Positions 49,372 to 58,783 are shown, counted from the stretch's first letter. The stretch is DNA of 64,000 bases from Planctomycetota bacterium (GCA_025459175.1 JALORC010000006.1:47903-111902), one strand, 5' to 3'. A program made the numbers and translations. The notes: a model not told the origin generated them from the letters alone.

Positions 49372-50730
49372 ATGGCTCGTCGACTGCTCGCACCGATCGC
49401 TCTCCTCTTCCTCGTGACACCGGCTTGGGCCCAGGCCAACGCCAAGTTGAAGCAGGAACTGCGCAGCCGCGAGACGGCTGCGAAGAAAGACGCCGACAAG
49501 CTGTTCGAGGTCGCCAAGTGGGCCAAGACGCAGAAGCTCCAGGAGGATGCCACGCGCATCATGACCGCGGTGCTGAAGCTGAATCCCGACCACCGGGCGA
49601 CCCACGAAGCCCTCGGCAACGTGCAGTATGAAGGCAAGTGGATGGCGGCCAAGGAAGCCGAGAACCTGCTGAAGAAGAAGATCGCGGCCGAGTACTCCGC
49701 CAAGGGCTTCGTCGAGGTCGACGGTATGTGGATCGAACCGGAGAACGTCGACGCGGCGAAGGCCGGCGTCTGGCGCCACGAAGGTGAGGTCGTCACCAAG
49801 AGCGAGAAGATCGCGCTGCTGACCGGCAAGGTGCGTCATCCGGAGACCGGCGAGCTGATCGCCGCCGAGTTCCTCGACAAGGCGAAGCAGAAGCTGTTCC
49901 CCGTCGCCGGTGATCGCTGGGTCGACGAGAAGGAAGCCGACAAGTTCCACCAGAACACCGGCACGCCCTGGATGGTGCGCTCGGCCTACTGCACCCTGAT
50001 CAGCACCCTGCCGCTGGCCAAGATCAACGAGTTCCGGGCCCCGATCGACCAGGGTTACGAGCGCGCGGCGCGGCTGCTGGGCGACAAGCCGCCGACCGCA
50101 GTCAACCGGCCGACGGTGATCATCGCCGGCACGACCACCGAGTACACCGAATACGGCACCACGATCGGCGACGCGACGAGCTCGTTCAGCGCCTTCCTGA
50201 TGCGGGAGGAAGCCCGCATCAAGCTGCCGAACATCGGCGACATCCGCGCCGCGGTCTGCGACGGCACCGGTCAGCTGGGCCCGTACAATGCCCGCCATGC
50301 CGCGGGCCTGTCCTACGCCCACAGCAAGGCCACCGACGCCGGCGCCAAGCTGCCCGACTGGCTGCTGCACGGGTTCGGCGCCATCGCCAGCCGGTTCAAC
50401 AACGACTCCGACGGCAAGTTCTACGGCCAGCGCCACCTGCAGCGCGGTGGGGTGGGCAGCCTGAAGGCCTACTTCGCCACCTTCGCGCTGAACGGCGACG
50501 CCGAGCCCGAGGCGCTGGTGCACATGGTCTACCAGGCCGGTCTGCTCCTTCGCTTCGGCGAAGAGGGCGACCAGGGCGACAGCCAGCTGAGCGCTGCCAT
50601 GAATGCCCTGACCAAGAGCCTGGCCGACCCCAAGGCCGGCGGTGCGGATCAGGCGATCAGTCGATTCCAGGCCGCCGCGATCGCGGCCGAAAGCAAGATC
50701 TCGGCCTTCCTCCAGAGCTACGCCAAGTAG
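49372..50730 (+). CDS. Exported protein resembling a degenerate MA-like peptidase
   Basis: 452 residues with a signal peptide (LLAPIALLFLVTPAWAQ). The N-terminal part is helical (KLKQELRSRETAAKKDADKLFEVAKWAKTQ and so on); the middle has small beta motifs with W residues (GFVEVDGMWIEPENV, GDRWVDEKEADKF). The C-terminal half reads ARHAAGLSYAHSKAT and then LPDWLLHGFGAIASRF, which is positioned like the zinc helix and P-x-W-x-x-E-G-x-A motif of MA-family peptidases, but HExxH and the Glu are lost. So it is probably a non-catalytic relative. It is followed 97 bases later by another secreted protein. Confidence 0.65.
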   Translation: MARRLLAPIALLFLVTPAWAQANAKLKQELRSRETAAKKDADKLFEVAKWAKTQKLQEDATRIMTAVLKLNPDHRATHEALGNVQYEGKWMAAKEAENLLKKKIAAEYSAKGFVEVDGMWIEPENVDAAKAGVWRHEGEVVTKSEKIALLTGKVRHPETGELIAAEFLDKAKQKLFPVAGDRWVDEKEADKFHQNTGTPWMVRSAYCTLISTLPLAKINEFRAPIDQGYERAARLLGDKPPTAVNRPTVIIAGTTTEYTEYGTTIGDATSSFSAFLMREEARIKLPNIGDIRAAVCDGTGQLGPYNARHAAGLSYAHSKATDAGAKLPDWLLHGFGAIASRFNNDSDGKFYGQRHLQRGGVGSLKAYFATFALNGDAEPEALVHMVYQAGLLLRFGEEGDQGDSQLSAAMNALTKSLADPKAGGADQAISRFQAAAIAAESKISAFLQSYAK

Positions 50731-50827
50731 TTGCGGCTGGTCGCGACAGACTCGCGACAGGCAGAGTCCACTAGCGTAACCGTCCCCAGGCGACCGAACA
50801 GGCGCCCCTTACCACTTCGCAATCCTC

Positions 50828-52696
50828 ATGAAGCTGTCTCCTATCTCCCCACTGGCGTCGCTGTTGCTGCTGGCTGCACCGGTGATGGCGCAAGGGTCGA
50901 TCTCGATCCTGCCGTTCCTGCCCAAGGACACCATGATGGCGGTCGCGGCCCCGGACCTGTCGATGTCCATGACCGAGTTCGCCCAGATGCCGCTCGCCAA
51001 GATGTGGGCGGAGGAAGACGTCCAGGCCTTCTTCGCCGACCTGAAGGCGATGGCCATGAAGCAGTTCGACGAGGGGATGAAGCAGGCGAAGGAGATGCAC
51101 GCGCAGGGCGCCCTGCCGTTCGACCCCGAGCAGGTCATGCAGCTGAAGTTGCGTGGTGCGACCTTCGCCGTGACCCAGATGCAGCTGACGATGGGGGACT
51201 TCGGGCCGATGCCGAAGTTCGGCATGGTGCTGCACCTCGACTTCGGGCCCTCGGCGCCCAAGTGGATGAACGTCATCCAGGCCGGCCTCGGCATGATGGA
51301 GCAGGAGGCGGGTGACGACATGCAGAAGACCGAGGGCAAGATCGGCGACATCGCCACGCTGTCCTACATGCCGAAGAACGGCCGCGGCAGCGAGATGGGC
51401 CTCAACCTGGCGATGGTGCCGGAGGGCATCCTGATCGGCACGCTCGGCGCCGACGTGCAGGGCATCGTCGACAACATGGTCAAGAAGTCGACCGTGCTGA
51501 CCCAGACCGCCCAGTACATGGCGACGGCGAAGCAGATCGACGTCGGTGGCGCCGAGTGCGAGATGTTCATGCGGCCGCAGCCGATGATCGACTTCGCCAT
51601 GGGTGCGATGCGCATGGGCGCCGAGCAGGGCGCCTTCGACGGCGTCGACATGGACGGCGTCGAGCGCGCGCTCAAGGCGATGGGCCTCACCGATCTGGGG
51701 GCCATCGGCTCCGCCAGCAAGTATGTCGACGGCAAGGCCGTCACCCAGGGCTTCGTCAGCGCCAGCAAGATGACCGCCACCATGGTGCAGAAGCCGATCG
51801 ACACCTCGTTCCTGAAGTGGGTGCCCAAGGAGGCCGTCGGCTTCAGCTCGGGCACCGTCGATGCGATGAGCCTCTACGACATGCTCGATCGCGGCCTGAA
51901 GGCCTACGACCCCGAGTTCGCCAAGCAGGCCATGGACCAGCTGGCCCAGGTCGAGAAGCAGCTCGGCTTCAACATCCGCAACGACTTCTTCGGCTCGCTG
52001 GGCAATCACTACATCTCCTGGTCGATGCCGATGGGCTCGATCTCGTCCGCACCGGAGATGGCCTTCCTGATGAAGGTCAACGACGAGCAGAAGCTCGTCA
52101 CCGTGATCAAGAATCTCGCCAAGATGTCCGACGGCATGGTCGAGATCGAGGAAGGCGAGAAGCGCGGCGTGATGGCCTACCAGCTGCGGGTCAACTTCGA
52201 TCCGAGCGAGGGCATGGGCATGAACCCGTTCGACTTCGTGCAGCCGACCTTCGCCTTCAAGAACGGCTACATGGTGCTCGGCTTCTCGGCCAGTGACGTG
52301 AAGCGCGTGTTCCAGCGCATGGACCGCGAGGACGACCCGAAGGGCGACATCCGGAGCAACAAGGAGTACGCTGCCGTCGCCGGGTCGATCCCGGCCGGCA
52401 TCGACAGCGTGTCGTTCACCGACTGGAAGGTGAGCTTCGAGAGCCTCTACCAGATCGCCACCGGTGCGCTGGCCTTCGTCCCGATCAGCGAGGAAGTGCC
52501 GATCGACATGTCGCTGCTGCCGGATTCCGCGACCCTGACCAAGCACCTGTTCGGCTCGGTCAGCTACACCAAGACGGACGCCGACGGCCAGCACTCGTTC
52601 TCGTCCGGGCCGTTCGGTCCGGAGGCGATGCTCCTCGTTGGTGCAGTCGGAGTGGGCGTGATGACCGCCGTCGCCTCGATGCGCGGCGGCTTCTGA
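50828..52696 (+). CDS. Exported DUF3352-like protein
   Basis: 622 residues with a signal peptide (PLASLLLLAAPVMAQ). The opening ISILPFLPKDTMMAVAAPDLSMSMTEFAQMPLAKMW is the characteristic first strand-helix of DUF3352-like proteins (L-P-A-D-T...V...D). The rest is alpha/beta with Met-rich helices, and a last hydrophobic stretch (AMLLVGAVGVGVMTAVASM) could be a membrane anchor. The Met content is notable (for example EGMGMNPFDF, AMGAMRMG). Function unknown. It is followed by convergent hemW, with a long hairpin between. Confidence 0.7.
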   Translation: MKLSPISPLASLLLLAAPVMAQGSISILPFLPKDTMMAVAAPDLSMSMTEFAQMPLAKMWAEEDVQAFFADLKAMAMKQFDEGMKQAKEMHAQGALPFDPEQVMQLKLRGATFAVTQMQLTMGDFGPMPKFGMVLHLDFGPSAPKWMNVIQAGLGMMEQEAGDDMQKTEGKIGDIATLSYMPKNGRGSEMGLNLAMVPEGILIGTLGADVQGIVDNMVKKSTVLTQTAQYMATAKQIDVGGAECEMFMRPQPMIDFAMGAMRMGAEQGAFDGVDMDGVERALKAMGLTDLGAIGSASKYVDGKAVTQGFVSASKMTATMVQKPIDTSFLKWVPKEAVGFSSGTVDAMSLYDMLDRGLKAYDPEFAKQAMDQLAQVEKQLGFNIRNDFFGSLGNHYISWSMPMGSISSAPEMAFLMKVNDEQKLVTVIKNLAKMSDGMVEIEEGEKRGVMAYQLRVNFDPSEGMGMNPFDFVQPTFAFKNGYMVLGFSASDVKRVFQRMDREDDPKGDIRSNKEYAAVAGSIPAGIDSVSFTDWKVSFESLYQIATGALAFVPISEEVPIDMSLLPDSATLTKHLFGSVSYTKTDADGQHSFSSGPFGPEAMLLVGAVGVGVMTAVASMRGGF

Positions 52697-52704
52697 CCAG
52701 GCCC

Positions 52705-52751
52705 GCTCGCGCGCCGGCGATCGACCTCAGGGCTGATTCGCGCGCGCGAGC
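52705..52751. terminator. Possible bidirectional terminator between convergent genes
   Basis: GCTCGCGCGC (52705-52714) and GCGCGCGAGC (52742-52751) form a 10-bp perfect stem around a 27-base loop in the gap between the DUF3352-like gene and hemW. No T-run is present; its place between convergent genes is the main support. Confidence 0.35.
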
Positions 52752-52760
52752 GCAGGCCGG

Positions 52761-53933
52761 TCACTCGCCCAGACCAGCACCGAGGTAGTCGCCACCGATC
52801 CGATCGGCGAGCAGCAGCCCGGTCGAGGTCAGGCGCAGTCTGGAACCATCGAACTCCACCCAACCGGCGCGCGTCTGGCGTTCGATGATCGGCGCGAACG
52901 AGGTCAGCACCGACACCCCGATCCGCTGCTCGATCGCGGCCAGGTCGACCCCGTCGCGACGGCGGATCCCGAGCCACACCCCTTCGCTCGCGCGCTGCAG
53001 CGGCCGCAGCGTTTCCGCCGAACCGCTGCACGGCAGCCCGGCCAACGCCGCGCGCGCCCATGTCTCGACCGGCTTCAGGTTGGTCGCGCGCACCCCGGCC
53101 CGATGGCTGGAGGCGCCCGGCCCGACGCCGACGTAGTCGCCCTGCAGCCAGTAGTGGTCGTTGTGGCGGCAAGGACCACCGGCACCGGCGAAGTTGCTGA
53201 TCTCGTAGGCTTCGAATCCCGCCGCCGCGAGTCGTTCCCGGGTCCACAGGAACATCGCGCGATCGATCTCCTCGTCGTTGGCGGCGACCCGCCCTTCGCG
53301 CTGATCGTGGGTGAGTCGGGTGCCCGGCTCGAAGGTCAGGTTGTAGCAGGACAGGTGATCCGGCTGCAGTCGCAGCGCGCGCTCCAGGTCCTGCTGCCAC
53401 TCGAGCTCGGTCTCGGTCGGGATCCCGAACATCAGGTCGATCGAAACGTTCCGGCACCCGGCCGCTCGCACCTCGGCGAACGCCGCCTCCGCCCGTTCGG
53501 CGCTGTGGGCCCGATCGAGGAAGTGCAGATGGTGGGGGTGGAAGCTCTGCACGCCCATGCTGATGCGGCCGACGCCGTGCGCCGCCGCGATCGCGGCTTT
53601 GTCGCGCGTGAGGCTCTCCGGGTTGGCCTCCATCGACACCTCGCGACACTCGCGCAGCGGCACGTGCTCGCCCAGGATCGCGAACAGCCGCTCGAAGCGA
53701 ACCGGGTCGAGCAGGCTCGGCGTGCCACCGCCGATGAACACCGACACCGGCGTGCCGAAGCGCCACTGTTGCCGCAGCTCGGCCGCCAGCGCATCGAGGA
53801 ACACGTCGTGCACCGACCGGTCCTCGACCACGTACGAGTTGAAGTCGCAGTAGCCGCACTTCACCACGCAGAACGGCACGTGCACGTAGAGCGACGTGCC
53901 CTGCCCGGGCTCGAACTCGGACGAGGACACCAC
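52761..53933 (-). CDS. hemW: Radical SAM heme chaperone HemW
   Basis: 390 residues. The radical SAM motif CxxxCxxC is at residues 22-29 (C22, C26, C29) followed by D-F, as in HemW/HemN. Then FIGGGTPSLL, EANPES (E-x-N-P), GVGRISMGVQSF, DLMFGIPTET and, near residue 240, HNDHYW, the H-N-x-x-Y-W motif typical of HemW. HemW inserts heme into target proteins and lacks the coproporphyrinogen oxidase features of HemN. The N-terminal extra Cys of HemN is absent. Start is GTG 53933 (or GTG 53930). It lies upstream of, and runs opposite to, nothing essential; the sigma factor gene ends in the same direction 31 bases upstream. Confidence 0.9.
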   Translation of the reverse strand: MVSSSEFEPGQGTSLYVHVPFCVVKCGYCDFNSYVVEDRSVHDVFLDALAAELRQQWRFGTPVSVFIGGGTPSLLDPVRFERLFAILGEHVPLRECREVSMEANPESLTRDKAAIAAAHGVGRISMGVQSFHPHHLHFLDRAHSAERAEAAFAEVRAAGCRNVSIDLMFGIPTETELEWQQDLERALRLQPDHLSCYNLTFEPGTRLTHDQREGRVAANDEEIDRAMFLWTRERLAAAGFEAYEISNFAGAGGPCRHNDHYWLQGDYVGVGPGASSHRAGVRATNLKPVETWARAALAGLPCSGSAETLRPLQRASEGVWLGIRRRDGVDLAAIEQRIGVSVLTSFAPIIERQTRAGWVEFDGSRLRLTSTGLLLADRIGGDYLGAGLGE

Positions 53934-53964
53934 ACCCAGAGGCTACGGCATCCGCCGGCCGCCG

Positions 53965-54825
53965 TCACGACTCGCGCACGGCGCGCCGCCGCTGGCGCAC
54001 CGCGGGCAGCTCCTCGCCGAACTCGCGCGACATGACCTCGCCGAGCCGCTCGAGCGCCTGCTGCTCCATCTGCCGGACCCGCTCGCGCGTGAGTCCGAAG
54101 CGCTTGCCGATCGCCTTCAGCGTCATCGGCTCGGTGTTGCCGATACCGAACCGCAGCTTCAGGATGCGGGCCTCGCGCGTGTCGAGTTTCTCCAGCAGCT
54201 CACGCAGCCGGTCGAGCTCCATGCCACTGAGGATCTGGTCCTCCGGCGACATCGTGCGCGTGTCGGCGATCGAGTCGGCGAACACGCCCGCGGTGTCCTC
54301 GCTCATCGAGTGCACCGGCTGGGAGTTGGCCATCACGGTGTCGCGCACCAGGTCCCAGTTGTTCTCCGGCAGATCGAGCGTCTCGGCGATCTCGGCCGTG
54401 GTCGCCTGGCGCCCGAGGCGGTAGCCCAGCTCCATCGCCGTCGCCTTCCACCGCGACACGATCTCGGACATGTAGCTCGGCACGCGCACGGTCTTCACGC
54501 TGTTGACCAGCGAGCGGCGGATGCCCTGCTTGATCCACCACGTGGCGTAGGTCGAGAACCGACAGCCCGCCTTCGGATCGAACTTCTCGACCGCGCGCAT
54601 CAGCCCGATGTTGCCTTCCTCGATCAGGTCGAGGAACGCCAGCCCGCGGTTGATGTACTTCTTCGCGATCGACACCACGAGCCGCAGGTTGGCCCGGATC
54701 ATGTGCTCGCGCGCCGACAGGTCGCCGCGCTGGATCCGCTTGGCCAGCTCGATCTCCTGATCGGCCGTCAGCAGCGGCACTTCGTTGATGTCGGCTAGGT
54801 AGGTGTCGAGGGCCTGATCGCGCAT
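53965..54825 (-). CDS. RNA polymerase sigma factor, sigma-70 group, short form
   Basis: 286 residues. Region 1.2 ([27 protein letters not shown]), region 2 ([49 protein letters not shown] and [17 protein letters not shown]), region 3 ([24 protein letters not shown]) and region 4 ([40 protein letters not shown]) are complete and read like a primary or primary-like sigma factor. The short length and absence of region 1.1 match the planctomycetal RpoD/SigA-like factors. It should direct transcription of housekeeping genes. It lies 118 bases downstream of the DUF5989 gene, behind a possible terminator, and upstream of hemW. Confidence 0.9.
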   Translation of the reverse strand: MRDQALDTYLADINEVPLLTADQEIELAKRIQRGDLSAREHMIRANLRLVVSIAKKYINRGLAFLDLIEEGNIGLMRAVEKFDPKAGCRFSTYATWWIKQGIRRSLVNSVKTVRVPSYMSEIVSRWKATAMELGYRLGRQATTAEIAETLDLPENNWDLVRDTVMANSQPVHSMSEDTAGVFADSIADTRTMSPEDQILSGMELDRLRELLEKLDTREARILKLRFGIGNTEPMTLKAIGKRFGLTRERVRQMEQQALERLGEVMSREFGEELPAVRQRRRAVRES

Positions 54826-54915
54826 GGCAGTTCCGTCGTGTGGACTGCCTCGCTATCGACCGGTTCGACACTCTCCTTCGCGACGCGGGCCGCGAGTGCC
54901 TCGTTCCGGGACGAA

Positions 54916-54937
54916 GGTGCGGGTCGGCGCCCGCACC
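54916..54937 (-). terminator. Possible terminator after the SxtJ/DUF5989 operon
   Basis: On the minus strand GGTGCGGG pairs perfectly with CCCGCACC around the loop CGCCGA, 7 bases after the DUF5989 stop, and is followed by TTCGTC. The T-run is weak but the stem is strong and in the right place between operon end and sigma factor gene. Confidence 0.45.
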
Positions 54938-54943
54938 GGATCG

Positions 54944-55153
54944 TCACGCGAACGAGTACAGGAACGGCGCCACGCCGGTGGCACCGAGGATCAGCAACAC
55001 ACCGAGCAGCAGGAACACGATCAGGATCGGCGTCAGCCACCACATCTTGTTCTCGGCCATGAACGCCACGAACTCGGCGATCAGACCACGCTCCTCCTGC
55101 CCGGCCGCCTGCAGGAACTCGTTGTCGGTGGGCTTCTGCTTGTCGTCGCTCAT
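54944..55153 (-). CDS. DUF5989 family small membrane protein
   Basis: 69 residues: a polar N-terminus with EEERGLI-like segment (QEERGLIAEFVAFMAENKMWWLTP), then one transmembrane helix (ILIVFLLLGVLLILGATGVAPFLY). The F-x-x-F-x-x-x-N-K-x-W-W-L-x-P followed by a single helix and A-P-F-x-Y is the DUF5989 signature. Such genes sit beside SxtJ and carbamoyltransferase in many bacteria. Start at ATG 55153; a longer frame upstream is not conserved-looking. It begins 7 bases after the SxtJ gene. Confidence 0.88.
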   Translation of the reverse strand: MSDDKQKPTDNEFLQAAGQEERGLIAEFVAFMAENKMWWLTPILIVFLLLGVLLILGATGVAPFLYSFA

Positions 55154-55160
55154 GGTGGAC

Positions 55161-55607
55161 TCAGTATAGCTTGAAGTAGCTCGCGGCGTCGCGGGGCGCA
55201 CCGCGCACGTGCCAGTAGCTCGTGGCGCCGTCGCGATCGAGGCGCTTGCCGAGCACGTCGCGCCCGATCAGCCGGAACACCAGGCCGATCGGCGTGATCA
55301 CCAGATAGTAGATGGCCGCCATCAGCACGTGCGAGATCACGAACCCGATCGGGAACGCGATCACCGACAACCCGGCGTAGAGCAGCCAGGTCAGCTGCCG
55401 CACGCCGAACAGGAACAGCAGCAGCTGTGCCGCCGCGAGGCCGCCGAGCACCAGCACGGCCGGGTGGCCCCACTGCCACGACGCGACCGCGAACCAGCGC
55501 GCGTCGCCGCGGGTCAGGAACGCCGCCAGCAGCGGCAGCAGCACCGCCGCGATCCACGCGAACTGGCGCAGCACGTGCGGCTCCGGCTTCAGGTTCAGCT
55601 TGATCAT
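55161..55607 (-). CDS. SxtJ family membrane protein
   Basis: 148 residues with three or four hydrophobic segments. The C-terminal part GLSVIAFPIGFVISHVLMAAIYYLVITPIGLVFRLIGRD, with the P-I-G-x-x-x-R-x-x-G-x-D motif and the final WHVRG, matches SxtJ, a membrane protein first noted in saxitoxin clusters but widespread with carbamoyltransferases. It probably works with the carbamoyltransferase (4 bases upstream) in modifying a membrane or surface compound; this is inferred from neighbourhood. Confidence 0.85.
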   Translation of the reverse strand: MIKLNLKPEPHVLRQFAWIAAVLLPLLAAFLTRGDARWFAVASWQWGHPAVLVLGGLAAAQLLLFLFGVRQLTWLLYAGLSVIAFPIGFVISHVLMAAIYYLVITPIGLVFRLIGRDVLGKRLDRDGATSYWHVRGAPRDAASYFKLY

Positions 55608-55611
55608 GGCG

Positions 55612-57444
55612 TCAGTCCAGCGAGAAGCCGGCCAGGTACTGCTCGCGATCGATCGTCGGCAGGCTCTTCTGCGCGGCGCGACGGATCACGAAGTTCTCGA
55701 GCACCAGCACGTCCATCTCGGTGCCGAGGAAGCAGCGCAGCGCGTCCTGCGGCGTGCAGACGATCGGCTCGCCGCGCACGTTGAAGCTGGTGTTGATCAG
55801 CACCGGGCAACCGGTGCGGTCCTTGAAGCGCCGCATCATCGACGCGAGCCGCGGATTGCGCTCGCTGTCGACGGTCTGCAGTCGCGCCGAGTAGTCGACG
55901 TGCGTGATCGCCGGCACCACCGAACGCAGCTGCTTCAGTTTGTCGAGGCCGGTCGCGCCGGCTGCCACCGGCTTGCGCTTGTCGTCGCGCACCGGCGCCA
56001 CGATCAGCATGTAGGGGCTGTCGTGCTCGCGCTTGATGTCGAAGTACTCGCTGGCGTGTTCGCGCAGCACGATCGGCGCGAACGGCCGGAACGACTCGCG
56101 GAACTTGATCTTCAGGTTCATCACGCTCTGCATCTTCGGCGACCGCGCGTCGCCGATGATGCTGCGCGAGCCGAGCGCGCGCGGGCCGAACTCCATCGGC
56201 CCCTGGAACCAGCCGATCACGTTCTCCTGCTCGATCAGCTCGCTGACGCGATCGGCGAGCTTCGCCTCGCTGTCGCACTCCTCGTAGACCACGTTCTGGC
56301 CGTCGAGGAACGCCTTGATGTCGCGCGACTCGTAGCGCGGGCCCAACAGACTGCCGCGCTGCGAGTCACCGGGTTGCGCGGTGCGCGGCTTGCCGAGCAG
56401 GTTGTGCCACACGAACTGCGCGGCGCCGAGCGCCCCACCGGCGTCGCCGGCCGCGGGCTGGATCCAGATCTTCTCGAACGGCCCCTCGCGCAGGATCACG
56501 CCGTTGCCGACGCAGTTGAGCGCGACACCGCCGGCGAGGCAGAGGTTCTTCTTGCCGGTGACGGCGTGCGCATGCCGCGCGGTGCGCAGCATCACGTCCT
56601 CGGTGACCTTCTGGATCGACGCGGCGAGATCCATGTGCCGCTGCTCGAGCTGCGACTCCGGCGAACGCGGCTCGCCACCGAACAGCGCGTGGAACTTCGG
56701 GCCCGTCATGGTCAGGCCCTGGCAGTAGTTGAAGTAGCTGAGGTCGAGCCGGTAACTGCCGTCCTCGCGCAGATCGATCAGGTGCTCGCGGATCAGCTTC
56801 TCGAACCGCGGTTCGCCGTAGGGGGCGAGCCCCATCAGCTTGTACTCGCCGCTGTTGACCTTGAAGCCGCAGTAGTAGGTGAACGCCGAGTACAGCAGGC
56901 CCACCGAGTGCGGGAAGCGGATCTCCTTCAGCAGCCGGAGCTTGTTGCCCTCACCGACACCGAGCGACGTCGTCGCCCATTCGCCGACGCCGTCCATCGT
57001 CAGCACCGCGGCCTCCTCGAACGGCGACGGGAAGAACGCCGACGCAGCGTGGCTCTCGTGGTGCTCGGGGAACACGAACCGGTTCTTCGGCGGGTGACCG
57101 AGGCTCTTGCGCAGCAACCGCCGCATGTTGAGCTTGTCGCCGAGCAGGATCGGCAGCTGCTTCGCGAACGAGCGGATGCCGAACGGCGCGTAGCCGACGA
57201 ACGTCTCGATGACGCGGTGGAACTTCAGGATCGGCTTGTCATAGAACGCGACGAAGTCGAGGTCCTGGACCTTGATGCCGGCCATCCGCAGCGCGAACTC
57301 GACGGCGTGGTGGGGGAAGCCGGCGTCGTGCTTCTTGCGGGTGAACCGCTCTTCCTGTGCCGCCGCCACGATGGCGCCGTCGCGCAGCAGCGCCGCGGCG
57401 GAGTCGTGGTAGAAGGCCGAGATGCCGAGGATGTGGGTCGTCAT
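55612..57444 (-). CDS. O-carbamoyltransferase, NodU/CmcH/TobZ family
   Basis: 610 residues, the family length. The N-terminal Kae1-like domain shows ISAFYHDSAAALLRDG, AAQEERFTRKKHD, and the metal-binding HHESHAASAFFPSPF (about residues 125-140), plus MDGVGEW for nucleotide binding. The C-terminal carbamoyl-binding domain has GPMEFGPRALGSRSIIGDAR, KIKFRESFRPFAPIV and NTSFNVRGEPIVCTP, all strong family motifs. These enzymes use carbamoyl phosphate and ATP to carbamoylate a hydroxyl. The substrate is unknown; the neighbouring SxtJ, DUF5989 and SGNH proteins suggest a membrane-associated or exported product. ATG 57444 has no domain upstream of it. Confidence 0.93.
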   Translation of the reverse strand: MTTHILGISAFYHDSAAALLRDGAIVAAAQEERFTRKKHDAGFPHHAVEFALRMAGIKVQDLDFVAFYDKPILKFHRVIETFVGYAPFGIRSFAKQLPILLGDKLNMRRLLRKSLGHPPKNRFVFPEHHESHAASAFFPSPFEEAAVLTMDGVGEWATTSLGVGEGNKLRLLKEIRFPHSVGLLYSAFTYYCGFKVNSGEYKLMGLAPYGEPRFEKLIREHLIDLREDGSYRLDLSYFNYCQGLTMTGPKFHALFGGEPRSPESQLEQRHMDLAASIQKVTEDVMLRTARHAHAVTGKKNLCLAGGVALNCVGNGVILREGPFEKIWIQPAAGDAGGALGAAQFVWHNLLGKPRTAQPGDSQRGSLLGPRYESRDIKAFLDGQNVVYEECDSEAKLADRVSELIEQENVIGWFQGPMEFGPRALGSRSIIGDARSPKMQSVMNLKIKFRESFRPFAPIVLREHASEYFDIKREHDSPYMLIVAPVRDDKRKPVAAGATGLDKLKQLRSVVPAITHVDYSARLQTVDSERNPRLASMMRRFKDRTGCPVLINTSFNVRGEPIVCTPQDALRCFLGTEMDVLVLENFVIRRAAQKSLPTIDREQYLAGFSLD

Positions 57445-57571
57445 GGGCTTGCCGCGCGCCGCGGCCGCCGCGAACGCGCCCCGCACCGGAACGGGCGGAG
57501 TATGGTGCCTCATCCGAGCCCGCCTGCACGTGAAAACTCCGTGCGCCGGACGGGCCGGCTAGGCTGTCCGC

Positions 57572-58759
57572 ATGTCGTCGAAGCAGAATCGCCGCCGCAG
57601 TCCCGTTGCCATCGTGCTGCTGGTGCTCGGCGCCACGCTGGTGGCCGGTCTCATCGCCGAACTGGCGCTGCGGCTGCTGTGGCGGCAACCGGCCCCGCTC
57701 GGTGTGCTCAGCTACGCCGATGCAGACGGCACGCCGGTGGTCGGGGACGATGCCCCGGCCCAGGCCATCCGGCGCGGCATCATCATCGAGGTGCCGCCGC
57801 CGAAGCCGCGCTTTCGGACCATGTTCGCGCCCGGCAAGGACTTCTACCTCTGCTACAGCGACCACCGGCGCCTGCAGCGCGACTTCCTCGACGACCAGGG
57901 CCGGGTCAAGGTGCACATCAACCCGCTCGGCATCCGCGAGCGCGACTCGATCACCGCCGACAAGCCGGCCGGCGAACGCCGCATCGTCTGCATCGGCGAC
58001 TCGTTCACGTTCGGCTGGGGCATCCCCGACGAGCGCGGCTGGGTGCGCCGGCTCGAGGACGAGCTGCGGCGCGACGGTGGTCAAGGCGGTGGCAACACGC
58101 GCACGGTCAACTGTGGCGCCGCCGGGACGGTCTGCATCGATGAATACGTGGTCGGCCTGCAGAGCCGGTTCCACGTGTTCCAGCCGGACGCGGTGATCCT
58201 GACCATCTGCCTGAACGACCTGGTGCCGAGCAGCGGCCTGAGCTTGATCGACCCGGTGCCGCCGACCGGCAGCCGCCTGCTGGACTTGCTGCGGGCAGCA
58301 TTCGGGCGCAGCCCACTCGACCTCGACCCGGCCCGCGACTGGGTCCAGGAGCTGCTCGACCTGCCGCCCGACCAAGCTGCGGCCGGCGGCCTGACCGACC
58401 ATGACCGTCCGGCCGAAGCCCTTTGGAGCAATGGAGTTCCGCAGAAGTTCCTGCGCGAAGCCAAGGCCTGGTGCGAGGCTCGCAAGATCCCGTTCCTGGT
58501 GGTGCTGTGGCCGTTCCTGCAGGGCCTCGGGCCGGGCCGCCACTACCCGTTCCAGAAGCTGCACGACCTGGTCGCGGCCGACTGCGAGGCAGCGGGGATC
58601 CCGTTCGCCGACGTGCTGCCCTCGCTGCGCGGCACGCGCGACGAGGACCTGTGGGTGACCCCCGGCGACATGCATGCGAACCCGCGGGCGCAGGAACTGG
58701 CGCTGCCGACCATCCTCGCGCTGGTCCGCCGGCACGTGCCTTGGGCTACGGGCCGGTGA
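57572..58759 (+). CDS. Membrane-anchored SGNH/GDSL hydrolase-like protein
   Basis: 395 residues with one N-terminal transmembrane helix (VAIVLLVLGATLVAGLIAELALRLLW). The SGNH core has GDSFTFGWG (block I, Ser nucleophile, about residue 145), NCGAAGTVCIDEY (block II Gly), TICLNDLV (block III Asn) and the late GDMHANPRAQ (D-x-x-H, catalytic). All four block residues are present, so it is likely an active esterase or acyltransferase acting on the outer face. It is divergent from the carbamoyltransferase with 127 bases between, a common arrangement with SxtJ/DUF5989 loci, so it probably joins the same modification pathway. Confidence 0.85.
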   Translation: MSSKQNRRRSPVAIVLLVLGATLVAGLIAELALRLLWRQPAPLGVLSYADADGTPVVGDDAPAQAIRRGIIIEVPPPKPRFRTMFAPGKDFYLCYSDHRRLQRDFLDDQGRVKVHINPLGIRERDSITADKPAGERRIVCIGDSFTFGWGIPDERGWVRRLEDELRRDGGQGGGNTRTVNCGAAGTVCIDEYVVGLQSRFHVFQPDAVILTICLNDLVPSSGLSLIDPVPPTGSRLLDLLRAAFGRSPLDLDPARDWVQELLDLPPDQAAAGGLTDHDRPAEALWSNGVPQKFLREAKAWCEARKIPFLVVLWPFLQGLGPGRHYPFQKLHDLVAADCEAAGIPFADVLPSLRGTRDEDLWVTPGDMHANPRAQELALPTILALVRRHVPWATGR

Positions 58760-58783
58760 GGAATTGTTGAGAACAGATCGCAA

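Noticed and set aside
58160..58180. GTTCCACGTGTTCC near 58165 as a second parS
   Set aside because: The central CACGTG is present, but the right half lacks the AACA arm of the consensus; it lies in the SGNH coding region and is likely chance.
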